Part shown: one piece after another, positions 32,839 through 42,768 of the stretch
How positions within the stretch are numbered: the first letter of the stretch is position 1
How the letters are laid out: the number at the start of each line of letters is the position of its first letter
DNA from: Amoebophrya sp. A120
Taxonomy: Eukaryota; Sar; Dinophyceae; Syndiniales; Amoebophryaceae
DNA: 64,000 nucleotides
Assembly (NCBI GenBank): GCA_905178155.1
Contig: CAJINV010000012.1
Coordinates: forward strand, 1,926,492 to 1,990,491
Reading direction: 5' to 3'
Translations under genes and position numbers: made by a program
Notes under the pieces: model-generated
The model's input: only the letters and a program-made list of their open reading frames with translations
Told to the model about the DNA's origin: nothing
The model's database searches: none

Positions 32839-34172
32839 AGCTTCGGATCGAGCCCGAGCCTGACGCACGCCTGGGCTGCTGCTCCTGAAAGAACCAACCG
32901 GGGGGTCTCGGTCGTGCCGGGGCGCTGGGGGGCGGGTTCCGGATCCAGCTCGCTCTTCCCGTTCATCTTCATCCTCAGACGAGAATGTGGTGCTGTTATC
33001 ACTATCGGTCGCAGATGACGAGTACCAAATATAGCCGCCGGGGCGGGGGTAGTGAGGTCGTGGGCGTTTTTTTGCCGACCGCCGCCTTGGCCGCGGCTTT
33101 GCTTTTTATGGGCTCGCCATACCGCCGTGAGTAAGGTTATGCCGCACGGTATGGCGGCCACTTGGGAAGCGTCGCAAATTTTGGCACATTTCCAAAATTC
33201 CTTTCCGAAAGCCAGCCCCGATGCTATGGGGCCGATCCGGGTGCCACGGAGGGCGCCCAAAAAGCGAAGAAAAACCGGGCCCATAGCATGCGGATTGGCT
33301 TTGCGCGTCGGGGGCGCTTTTTATTTTTCGCGTTTTTATTTTTCACGTCGGCGCTTTTTGCAAAGCTTCCCAGGCTCTAAAACCGGCGAAAAGGCAACCG
33401 CTTTCGCGGCCGCCCAGAATGCTCCGAAATCGCGGCCGTGCCAGGCTGTTTCGCTGTTCTGATTTTGGGCGTGTTTTTTGCGCGCCCCTTTTTGGGAGCC
33501 CCAAATCGCCAGAAACTAAGGCGGTGGGCGCCTCCGAAGGGCGCCCCTTTTGCCGGCTCTCCTGCGTCGTTTTATCAAGTGCGAATCGATAGATTTCGAC
33601 CGGGCTTGTTTGCTATCAAAGCCCCGGCCGCTTGATAATTGAAAATTTTTTACGTCCAAAAACGCTTCCGCCCGCTTGAAAACTGGCGGCCGTTTTGCTG
33701 TCTGGGTGTCAAAAAAACTCCCCGGTTAGAACCGTTCGGTGACCTCACTACATACTATGAGAGTCCAGCTAGTGCACAACAACCAGCCCCTGATTTTGTT
33801 CCCCCCCATACCTATCGATAGTACTGTTGTATATTAACAGCACGAACAGATACAACGAACAGATACAAAGTAGACACCTAACAGGAGGAGGAATGGTGCA
33901 GGAAATTTTTACTTAATGAATTAATACGTGCGAGAACCTGAGCAGACACGGATGAAAATATGATCTGTAGTGCGGGTCCTCGACCTCGCGGGAGGGCTGC
34001 CCTAGCATATGCTGCCGCAAAAGCATGCAAGTTACGACAAGCCGGCAGGGCATCGGCTGGCGCGGTAGTTCATCATCTTGCGCTTTATTCATCGCATTAC
34101 GAGAAGACCACGCAAGATGAGAAGAATACTAAAGTAAGGGGGCGCTCCTGTGCACAAGAACTCTCAACATCT
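32839..34172. other. 5' region of the RBR gene and 3' flank of its neighbour
   Basis: The RBR frame stays open upstream of 32838 to about 33105 (acidic SSEDEDEREE), so the true N-terminus may include it. The TIR element at 33049-33751 interrupts it. From 33752 to 34172 no gene is seen. Confidence 0.45.
33049..33751. mobile_element. TIR element upstream of the RBR gene
   Basis: About 703 bp between inverted GTAGTGAGGTC ends. The interior is GC-rich and holds many short inverted repeats, for example around CCATACCGCC near 33117 and GGTATGGCGG near 33146. No TSD was seen. It could be a 5' intron of the RBR gene or a MITE-like insertion in its upstream region. A candidate upstream ATG (MGGNKIRGWLL) lies near 33813. 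Confidence 0.55.
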
Positions 34173-35652
34173 TCATACAGAGCTGCTACTACTGTTGTCT
34201 ACTTCATCAGAGCTCCTGCCTTCGCTCCTGTGGTTGTTGTTCTCGTATGGATGTGTCAGGAGCGAAATCGATAAAGTTGAAACGATGTGTCATGCATAAA
34301 ACGCAACCCACAAAGTGCCTGTCTTGCAGAGTAGGCAAGTGGGACAGATTGCAAGCCTGTTGAGGGGTAGAAATGGAGCTGCCAAACCAGCATGACAAAG
34401 GCTGTCGTCCTTACCGAAACAGCGCGACAAACTGGATTTCGGTTCTACTCAAATTTGGCATGCGTCGCTTGGAAACTGGGTGACAATTGGCATCCAATTT
34501 ATGCATGGCAAATCATTTCAACTTTGATGATTTCGAGCCTGACAGTTCCATATCTCGAGTTCTTGTTGTAAAAAGCCGCCCTCCTCCAGCCGCTCGCGAC
34601 GCAGCAATCCCGAAGAAGTTATCCTGTGCAAAAGTATCGCACTCGTAGTAATTCTAATTGCAATCATGCATTACAAATTTTTTTTCTGAAGCTAAATCCG
34701 CATTACAAATTTTATTTCTCATGCTGGAGAAATTTGTAATGCATTTATACGAGTAGTACGATACTTTTGCTATGCATAGAAGTAGGCTGTCGCTGATCCT
34801 GTTGTAGGCCGCTCTGTTGGAGTTGTTGTCCTTGTCGGCGAGTTGTACTAGCAGGGTTCCGCCGCGGCCCTGCGCGTAGTTGCCGCAACTGTGCAAAGGT
34901 GAGCCGAGGCCGAGGCTGTTGTACTACCCCGGAGGAGGACTGTTCGCCCAGTAGGTCCACCCCGCCCTGCCGCTCTTGCCGCCGCGGTCCGGCATCGTCA
35001 ACTCCCCGGCGTTGCCTTTCCCATTGTTCACGTGCCTGTTGCCGTTGCCGTTCTTCCTGCCGGACCAGGCGCTCTTCGCGGGCGTGCAGCTGTTGGGCAT
35101 ACTGCTCGTCCACGGCGACCTGGCGTTCGCGCCGGACGGCAACCGCTTCCTGCATGCGGCGAAGTCTGACGTCGTGCTCTTTCTGCGCAAGGTCGACGCA
35201 TGGGGACTTCTGCTGTGGCGGGTCGGGAGAGGAAGGATTGGTTGTAGCAGTTGTGCCGCCCATATGGATGTGTCAGGTTTGAAATCGTCAAAGTTGAAAG
35301 AGTTTGTCATGCATAAAACGGACACCAGTTAGACCTACAGTTTGTAGTCGGCGCATGACAAATCTCCCCGGTCCTGGAAGCGAGTCTGTCATGCGGTTTA
35401 GGGCAAAAGAGCTGCCTTCTGTCATGCTAGTTAGCAGTCCAACATTTGACCCTTACCAGGACTATAATCTGCCTCCCGTGGGTCCTCTGCAATAGAGTCA
35501 CTTTTTCTATCGCACTTTATGCATTACAAATATATTTCAACTCTGACGATTTCAAACCTGACGCTTCCATAGCCCATGTCAACGTCGTAGCCCTCCTGCA
35601 GCTCCTCCTGCATCTCGTCGCTGGTCGTATTTGCAGCTGGTGTCGACATCAT
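34173..35652 (-). CDS. Gln/Arg-rich coiled-coil hypothetical protein, 229 aa
   Basis: Exons: 35572-35652, 34779-35262, 34553-34619 and 34173-34245. Three introners close to 230 codons from MMSTPAANTTSDEMQEEL. The middle is a charged helix rich in Gln, Arg and Glu (REERLVRQEERQRQQAREQW), likely a coiled coil. The end is poly-Ser. No known family. It is the neighbour of the RBR gene and transcribed in the same direction, with no sign of shared regulation. Confidence 0.65.
34246..34552. mobile_element. Introner, family C
   Basis: 307 bp, left TATGGATGTGTCAGGAGCGA, TSD TCTCG. Joins GFLQQELE to NNNHRSEGR in the Gln/Arg-rich gene. Confidence 0.93.
34620..34778. mobile_element. Introner, family A
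   Basis: 159 bp, TIR TATCCTGTGCAAAAGTATCG, TSD GAAGT. Joins DQRQPTS to SGLLRRERL. Confidence 0.94.
35263..35571. mobile_element. Introner, family C
   Basis: 309 bp, right inverse TATGGAAGCGTCAGGTTTGA, TSD GCCCA. Joins GYDVDM to GGTTATTNPS. Confidence 0.94.
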
Positions 35653-38066
35653 GTTGCCGCCGAGGTGGACGCTTGTAGTTGATGTGGACGATCCTGGTAC
35701 TTCTATATGATGTTGTTTTGGGAAGAACGTCGGTATCGTTAGTTTTTGTGTTTATTCCGGGTCGTATGTCGCTTTTGGAGATGTTGAGACGCCCCTTGAT
35801 GTTGACACGTTTCGACGATTTTCAATACAGGGAGCTGCTTCGTGCCTTATTTCCACGAAATTGTATAGTACCTATAGAGAGATTTATATTTCGTAGTAGT
35901 TGTACTGTAATGTATACCACGTGTTCTTGTAGGTCGTTGTTGTCGCCGTCGTCGTGTTCTTTGTCTTGATATCAAGTCCTGCTGAAAAGATAATCTGTCA
36001 CAGCGTTCTTCTTCTCAGGACCAGTCGTCGGACTCGTTGCCAAAGATAGATGTCGCTTGATGTTTTGCTGGAACTCGTGTCGCTTATATTCCTCGTATCG
36101 GACAGCTACAGACAATGTTTGAAGTCCGTTTATATATGTTCAACTTCACCCCCGGGGAAGTAGATCATGATTGACGAAGATGGGGTAGTCGCTAAAACAG
36201 GTATTGAAGTGTTGAATTACTTCGCAGATCATTAACAAGCAACGAAGACGACCGGAGGTGAGGAGGGACGATGACGAAGAGGCCCTACTTCCGGGGATCA
36301 TGTAGTTGACAGTGATAATATCTTCGTCTTGGTCGCTACTTCCAATAAATCGGCTAGAGCGAGAAGGATATCAGGGGGAGATGATCCATGGAAATCGCCG
36401 TAAAAAAGTGCAGCTCTTCGATCGTTTTGTATCGCAGCGTACAACACGCCGCAGGAGCCGCAACGCGTGTACCTCTGCCCGTCCTCTCCACGAGGTACAA
36501 AGTTGTTCGTTCCTAGATCTTCAGTTTTCCGGGGTTGTAAACAATGGGAAAAGTAGCGACCCTCTTGCTCTTGCTGGTGCCAAGCGCAGCTGCGCTGCTG
36601 TCCATTTATTTCCGTACGGTGCGCCGCTGGTGCCAAACGGACGCGCGAATAGAGAGGACGAATCTTGTTTCTGAACCGTCACACAAACAGCCACTTGTCC
36701 GTCGCACACCGGTTCCACCTCCGCCTCGCAGTAAGTAGTTCTTTTAAACACTTTGGATGACAGAATCAGAAAGGTCTCGGAAAACTGCGCGTTCCACCAT
36801 CGAGGCCACACACCAAAATCGTGGTGAGGGCCCGACAAGTAGTTACCAACGTCGTACCGCCGTAGTACCCACAAATCAAACAACGTCGCCGGGGTTCTTT
36901 AAAAATGAAGAGTGTCGCCGGGGTAATACACCAGCTGAGAAGCACAACTAACTCCGAGAAAAGTTGTGAGGAAACTTGGCCAAAACAAAATTTAGAAAAA
37001 GTAAATCAACCTCCTGAAAGAACCACTTAGTGCTTGTTTTTCTTCAATTTTTTTACTCTAGACTACGCCTGTTTAAACGAAGATCATCTCATTCTCCTTC
37101 GGGGCTGCAATGAAAACATTTCATCTTCTCAGTTCAGGTATCTTTGCACAGCATGAAGCCGCAACGAAACTGAGCGGAAAAATCGAAGACCTTCTACTTT
37201 CATTGTCCTGGTGTGACAATAACTGAAACCTACGGATCTTAGATGGATCCACGAAGATCTTGCTCTTCTACCAGCCTATGAGGATAAACCTTCAAGAGCA
37301 ACGTTGCGGCTTCCGGAGCGGATCATCAACCAGAGCCTTGCTAAAGGAACTACCTGAGAATGCAAATATTATCACGTCGCACGATTGATGCGGGTCCGGA
37401 TGTCGGTGTTGGGAGGTGGAGGTGGAACAATCTCATATACAAGACTACAACACTTCCTCTATGCGCATTTTTACAAAAGGTGTGACGAGGATGAACAGAA
37501 ATAATCCCTCTCCTATCATAGCACAACCTCTAGGTTGTAGCCTATCCAAATGAGATTGAGATCCAGATCCAGTATCCAAAGCAAATTGAGATTGAGATAC
37601 AGCATAAAAAAAATCAGAACACCGCAGCAAGGTTCTCTTACATTGATTCTTGTCAGGCCGAGCTTGTAACAACGGCACGAATTTTATATTTGTATTCTAA
37701 CGGTCGTGTCTACTGCTGTGCATTTGCTCCTTACGCCACCAGCGTAGTAGACCCGGAGGCCACGGTTTGCACGACATGGTCGTGAAAATCATTGCGTACA
37801 ATTGCCTCTTGTCCATCGAAACTCTGTCTGTTCCAGTTCTTCGTACAATTTGCTCCGTTTCTGGTGTTTACTTTGACGGTTGCACAAAGCAAGACACTCT
37901 GTACAAAAACTACAGAGCAACGTCACCAAATCGTTCTCCTTGTTGTGAACAAAATTGTACTACCACCGTCCCGCCGACCACGTTCTGTCTGAGCTATATT
38001 AAAACATAAAGTTTCATTAGTACAACATAGAGTGCTGATGTCATTGATACTGTAGGGCTAATATTT
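35653..38066. other. Long interval with only one weak gene candidate
   Basis: Apart from the uncertain 36298-36883 frames, only short unconvincing ORFs occur on both strands. A GAGATTGAGAT-type repeat lies near 37550-37600. No introner was found in these 2.4 kb. Confidence 0.5.
36298..36883 (-). CDS. Possible small gene, model unresolved
   Basis: Two overlapping minus-strand frames look coding. One at about 36560-36883 has SSKVFKRTTYCEAEVEPVCD. The other, at 36298-36530, has RYTRCGSCGVLYAAIQNDRR and ends LSLSTT. They would need a short intron or a shift near 36530-36560 to join, and no phase-compatible GT-AG pair was clear. There is no introner and no recognisable domain. Confidence 0.3.
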
Positions 38067-41000
38067 TTATATGTGCAAAATGGTTTTTACGTTGCTGACT
38101 AGTGCGGACTTTTCCTCCTCGTCCGCTACCGTATGCAAGAAAAAAACATTGTAGGTGTAACTTTTTTGGAGGAACAGCATTACAAGTTTGCTCTACACGT
38201 CATGCGTGGCTCGTAAGGGAAAGCACAAATGAAAAGAGGACTTCATGGCTGTCTGGCATGACAGGTGTAACTCTGTTGCATGTTCTGCAACACAAATTTA
38301 CAATTACACAGTTTTTTTCTTGGATATGCCGCTGCGCTCGTCCAGTCGACATTATTCTTGTTCAAGACCGCCCTTGACAACTCCCCGATCATGCCTGTTT
38401 TCGGATCGATAAAAATGATCTCCTCCTCGTCGTTTGCGAACTGCTTCGCCTTCAGCATGAAGTCAAAAAGTCCCAGATCTGCCATCACCCCGGAAAACCG
38501 TTCGATCTGACATTTTTTTTTCGGTGATCATGCGTACTTAGTCGTGATACAATTTTGCTCCAAAGAAAAAATTTTCATCATCTCGTCGGCAATAATAGAT
38601 ACGGTGCGCCGTGATCTACTGTCATGCAGTACCTCACGCAAACCTAGAAGTAGAAACAAGCTCCAATATTTTTCAACCTGTTGCTGAAAGCCGGGTATTT
38701 CGCTGAGCAGCTGCTTCCCCGCCGTTTCGTCCATGATTTTCTGTTATGAAATGCAAAAGCATCGTACTAGTATGAATTGCATTACAAATTGGCTCATCAT
38801 TACAAATGAAATTTGTAAATGCTGTTTTACCTTAGGGAAGAGATTTGTCATGCATAACCGCAGTTACTACGAGTACGATACTTTTGCAATGCATATTTGT
38901 ACGTTCTCGAGTATTTCCGCGGCGTTTTTCATTTCTGTGTACATGGTATCAAGTGCAAAAGTGTCTGGGTCTGGAAGAATGCGCGACTTGTCACGCAGCT
39001 TTTCCATGACCCATGAAGCCTGGACTGCAGGACCTAGCATGACAGATTCTCTGCATTCTCTCTCATGCCTATCCTGCATGAGAAACTCCCTCCCGACTTG
39101 GTCTAAACAGGACGACTTTTGGCAATCATGCAACACAGATTTTTGCATGCTTCAGATTTAGCATGACAAGTTGCATTCTTCCAGACCCAGCCATTTTTAC
39201 ATTTGATACATGGAGAAGCTGGACTTGACCAACTCCAGCAGCAAGTGGTACTTGGTGTAACCGCACTTCGCTTCCGCGTTTGTGTTGGTGGGCATCAAGA
39301 CCATGAGCTGGGCGCCCAGCTCATGTTATGCAATGTAAATTTCCCGTACTACATGTACAAAATGCATGACAAATTTCGCTAACTTGCAGTGTCCAACTTG
39401 TCATGCTAGACTAGGATTGAAGGCAAGTTTTGTCATGCAGAGACTGCATTTGTACGAACGTCGTGTAGGGGAAATTTAACTGTGGATACATGTATCTTCG
39501 GATTCACGTCCGCGAGTAGCGATTTTCCCTTTACCGATATTTTAGCACCGCTGATGTCGCCCTTCTGTTTCAGATCGTCTAGTTGCTTCGCTTTCTCGTT
39601 CAGAGCGTGTATTTTCGTCCCGTATTGCTCGTGCGCCTTGCTCGCTTTGGCAGTTGCACCCGCGGAGGTGGTATCCTTTGCAAAAGCTGTGTCTGTGTCC
39701 TCCTCGTCACACAAAGTCGAGTTTAGTGAAATTTACGAGCATACACAGCACTGAAAATGGCATTACACAACAATTGCGCGCCACTCACGATCGGCACACC
39801 TTGTCTAAGTTTGTCAACATGTGATTTACATTTACACTAGAGGTACGACATCACTGTTGCAATGGATAGGACGCGCTGCTGGTTTTTTCCTCGATCAGCT
39901 TCGCGAACCGCTCTAAGAAGGTGCCCTTCAGTTTCCGGTACGCCCGGCCGGTCGCGACGGTTTATGCGAGTGCATAAGTAACTCCCCCTCCCCCTCCTTT
40001 GTACAGTGTGAAGAACAAGAACAGCAACAGAAGCATCAGCAAGAATGCAGGTTTTCTTGCGCGACAAATTTACACAGGAGTGTACTGCTGTTTGAGCTAC
40101 CAGAACTTGTCATGCAAACAGTGCCAAGAAGCACAGCCACAGCCTGAATTTGGTATGTTGCATTACATCAAATGAGGGGAAGGAGGACGAGCTGTGCACC
40201 CTCATACGGTTTCCAGCTTCTCCAGAACGGCCTTCAGCTCGGGGTCGGAGCGGAACAGGTTGTGTTCCCGGGGCGAGATGGGCGAGGCTTCGCTGGGTGC
40301 TTGCAACGCGGCGGAGTCGCGGATTGTGGACGGCGGGTTGTTGCTGCCACTGAACCCCCCGATGCCGTTGCTGAAAGCGCCGGCGTATCATGTGCAAAAG
40401 TATCGCGCTCATAGTAATTGCAGCCATGCATTACAAATTCTATTCTCAAGGCAGATCCGCATTGCAAATTCCATTTTTCATGCAATTTATACTAGTAGGA
40501 TACTTTTGTAATGCATACGGCGCTGCGCTCCGACTGGTGTTCGCCGAATTCGACCGTCAGCGATATCCAGCGCAAAAGTATCGTACTCGAATAAATGCAA
40601 GTCTTGCATCACAAATCTTGTTCCCAAGGCAAATCAGCATTACAAATTTTATTTCTCATGCTGAGGAAATTTGTATATGCATTTATACAACGAGAAGTAC
40701 GATACTTTTGCAGTTCATAAGCGACGTGACTTCCCCATCTGGTTTCGGGAGCCTCGTGAGTTGTGGCGGTTGCGTATCAAATGTAAAAATGTCTGGGTCT
40801 GGAAGATTTCTAGATTTGTCATGCATATTTTCCATGACCCATGATGTCTGTGATGCATGCCGTAGCATCACAGATTTTTAGAGCGCTTCCTCATGCCTAT
40901 TCCGCATGACAAATGCCATCTCCGCGGAGCACAAACTCTACTCCTCTTACTGGTCATGCAATGCAAATCTTTTTCGAATCCAGAGACAGCATCACAAGTT

Positions 41001-41380
41001 TAGATTCTTCCAGACCCAGACATTTTTACAATTGATATTGCGCACTGTCCGCATCCGATCCGCTGTCCTGCTGCTTGCCTTTCTTGTTTATGGATTGCAA
41101 ATATGTCTGGCTCTGGAAGGTTGCAACTTGTCATGCTAATTCTGGACTATGCAAAAATCTGTGCTGCATGGGTGCCAAAAGCTGTCCCCTTTCGACCAAG
41201 TTGGCAGGGGGTTTGCCATGCATGCAGGATAGGCATGGTAGGGATCTCACAGAATCTGTCATGCTACGTGCTGCATTCCAGACGACATGGATCATGGAAA
41301 ATCTGCATGACAAGTCTCGGAATCATCCAGACCCAGACATATTTGCACTTGATATTGTTCGGAGACACGCAACACGCCAT
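38067..41380 (-). CDS. Hypothetical protein with N-terminal Cys pair, ten introners, 387 aa
   Basis: Exons: 41355-41380, 41038-41088, 40720-40774, 40518-40563, 40207-40385, 39869-39962, 39489-39671, 39209-39326, 38896-38946, 38551-38744, 38327-38478 and 38067-38131. Ten introners and one 72-nt GT-AG intron (38479-38550) close to exactly 388 codons. About two thirds of the gene is introner. The start MACCVSPNKKGKQ offers two Cys for palmitoylation. The body is mostly helical (ELKAVLEKLETVATG, HALNEKAKQLDDLKQKGD, PGFQQQVEKYWSLFLLLGL). No family is recognised. Several exons are only 26-55 nt long. Confidence 0.75.
38132..38326. mobile_element. Introner, family E
   Basis: 195 bp, ends TATGCAAGAAAAAAACATTG and TATCCAAGAAAAAAACTGTG, flanks TACCG and TGCCG. 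Joins VDWTSAA to VADEEEKSA. Confidence 0.92.
38745..38895. mobile_element. Introner, family A
   Basis: 151 bp, left TATGAAATGCAAAAGCATCG, flanks TCTGT and TTTGT. Joins ILENVQ to KIMDETAGK. Confidence 0.92.
38947..39208. mobile_element. Introner, family B
   Basis: 262 bp, left TATCAAGTGCAAAAGTGTCT, TSD CATGG. Joins VKSSFSM to YTEMKNAAE. Confidence 0.93.
39327..39488. mobile_element. Introner, family F
   Basis: 162 bp, left TATGCAATGTAAATTTCCCG, TSD CATGT. Joins LADVNPKI to HELGAQLMV. Confidence 0.93.
39672..39868. mobile_element. Introner, strongly diverged
   Basis: 197 bp, ends TATCCTTTGCAAAAGCTG and TATCCATTGCAACAGTG, flanks GGTGG and GGACG. It was found only because the frame required it. 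Joins EEKTSSAS to SAGATAKASK. Confidence 0.85.
39963..40206. mobile_element. Introner, family G
   Basis: 244 bp, left TATGCGAGTGCATAAGTAAC, TSD CGGTT. Joins VLEKLET to VATGRAYRK. Confidence 0.93.
40386..40517. mobile_element. Introner, family A
   Basis: 132 bp, left TATCATGTGCAAAAGTATCG, TSD CGGCG. Joins HQSERSAG to AFSNGIGGF. Confidence 0.93.
40564..40719. mobile_element. Introner, family A
   Basis: 156 bp, left TATCCAGCGCAAAAGTATCG, TSD AGCGA. Joins PDGEVTS to LTVEFGEHQ. Confidence 0.93.
40775..41037. mobile_element. Introner, family B
   Basis: 263 bp, TIR TATCAAATGTAAAAATGTCT, TSD TTGCG. Nearly identical over long stretches to the copy at 14794-15056, so one may be recent. Joins SDADSAQ to PPQLTRLPK. 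Confidence 0.94.
41089..41354. mobile_element. Introner, family B
   Basis: 266 bp, left TATGGATTGCAAATATGTCT, TSD TTGTT. It lies 26 nt after the start codon, joining MACCVSPN to KKGKQQDSG. Confidence 0.93.
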
Positions 41381-42768
41381 GGCTTGATGTTCTATCGTCG
41401 CTCCCCCGAGAGGACGAGCAACAGGAGGAGGGCCACAATGGAGTAGATGCTGTTGCTGGCAGAAACTTTTGTTTGCTTTTAATAAGTCGCTTCAAATTTC
41501 TACCCGCTGGTAGTCCCTGCTCGCTAGCGGATGATTACAGGTTGAGCAGAGTAAGGTTGATGCTTTTTTCTGCTGGAGTAATAAATCCGCTCGCTAGAAA
41601 TATTAAAGAGGGGCCGTTCTAGAATCAGAAGAAATTCCGCAGCTTATTTCTATTTCTTCAATCAGAGCCGCCTAACTTTGTTGTCCTCAACAGCTTGTGG
41701 TGTTTTTTTTTTTTCTGTTGTACTTCTATTCGTCATGCCGAAATTAACATGACTAGCAAACGAATAGGTACGAATCAGTTGCGAAGTTGAAGTTCATCTT
41801 GCACGAAAAGAAGGATCTCCACGGGAGAGACTTTAACATTAACTCTGGGTCCGAACAAGAACATGGAGGGAAATTTTTGTACTGCGCAGGAACAAGATGT
41901 AGATCAGCGAAATTGTTTGTTCTTTTCCGGCAAAGAATTGTAGTCGTCCCTCTCGTCCAATATTGTTACAACTCATAGCACCCAGGTTTCACCTCTCTGC
42001 GTACTTATCGTTATCTCCCGACTATGACTATGACATCGACAGAGTCCTCCTCCTCTGTGGTCGTGCGTTTTATTCTACATGTGGGCAAAGACATCAGGAC
42101 ATCACTCTTCACGCTCGCAGCTACACTCGTCAATCCGCCCTGTTCTTCACTGCATATCTCAATCGCTTCCAGGTTCTTGAACAAGACAGTATGTCTTGCT
42201 TCTGCCGAAAAGGGAGGCCATGGCCACTGCAACTTCTAGCATCAATGTATAAAGACCGATCGCTCGTTCTCCTGTCGAGAGCACAACTCTACTTGAGCTA
42301 CCGATAATTGTTGTTGTAAGTCATTCACAGACAGATTGAAAGCGTGCTCACTGCAAAAGTAGAGCGAAGACGGCCACTCACGTCCTCAAATGAGTAAAGT
42401 ATTTGTACTAGCACAACAACCGAGCTTGATCATCATCTTCACGCAGGTCGTGCGGATCAGGGGGAATCTTCCGCCAGCCGCCGTACCACGGTTGTGAACG
42501 ACCTGGACACGGCGCTTCATTTTTCGAAGCTGCATATTGAATCTACCACGGTGCATCGACCGAGCAACCGAAGATCAAATGGCGCAGCAGGGAACACGTT
42601 CTAGTACTAGTACTCAACTGCGCGGATAGCGATGGTGCAGGCCGCCCTCACGCATAGACCGTGGGGCAGCATTTTCGTCTTGCATACGTAGCGTACATCG
42701 GAAAAAGGACAAACAATTTTTTTTGCTGGACCCTCATCATGTAGTCCTCCAAGTCGTGTAGTAGTGCG
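41381..42768. other. Intergenic, weak coding signal only
   Basis: A minus frame at 42011-42232 (TTTEEEDSVDVIVIVGR) and an overlapping plus frame look slightly biased but have no partner exons. No introner ends were found except a possible stray right end at about 42895, inside the channel gene. Confidence 0.4.

Noticed and set aside
39715-39840. FVCDEEDTDTAFAKDTT as coding sequence of the ten-introner gene
   Set aside because: The frame is open but lies within the diverged introner at 39672-39868; including it breaks the join to the previous exon.
42024-42239. Plus-strand 71-aa ORF and overlapping minus-strand 73-aa ORF
   Set aside because: Both are equally plausible mirror images in an intergenic spacer, with no start context, partner exons or domain.
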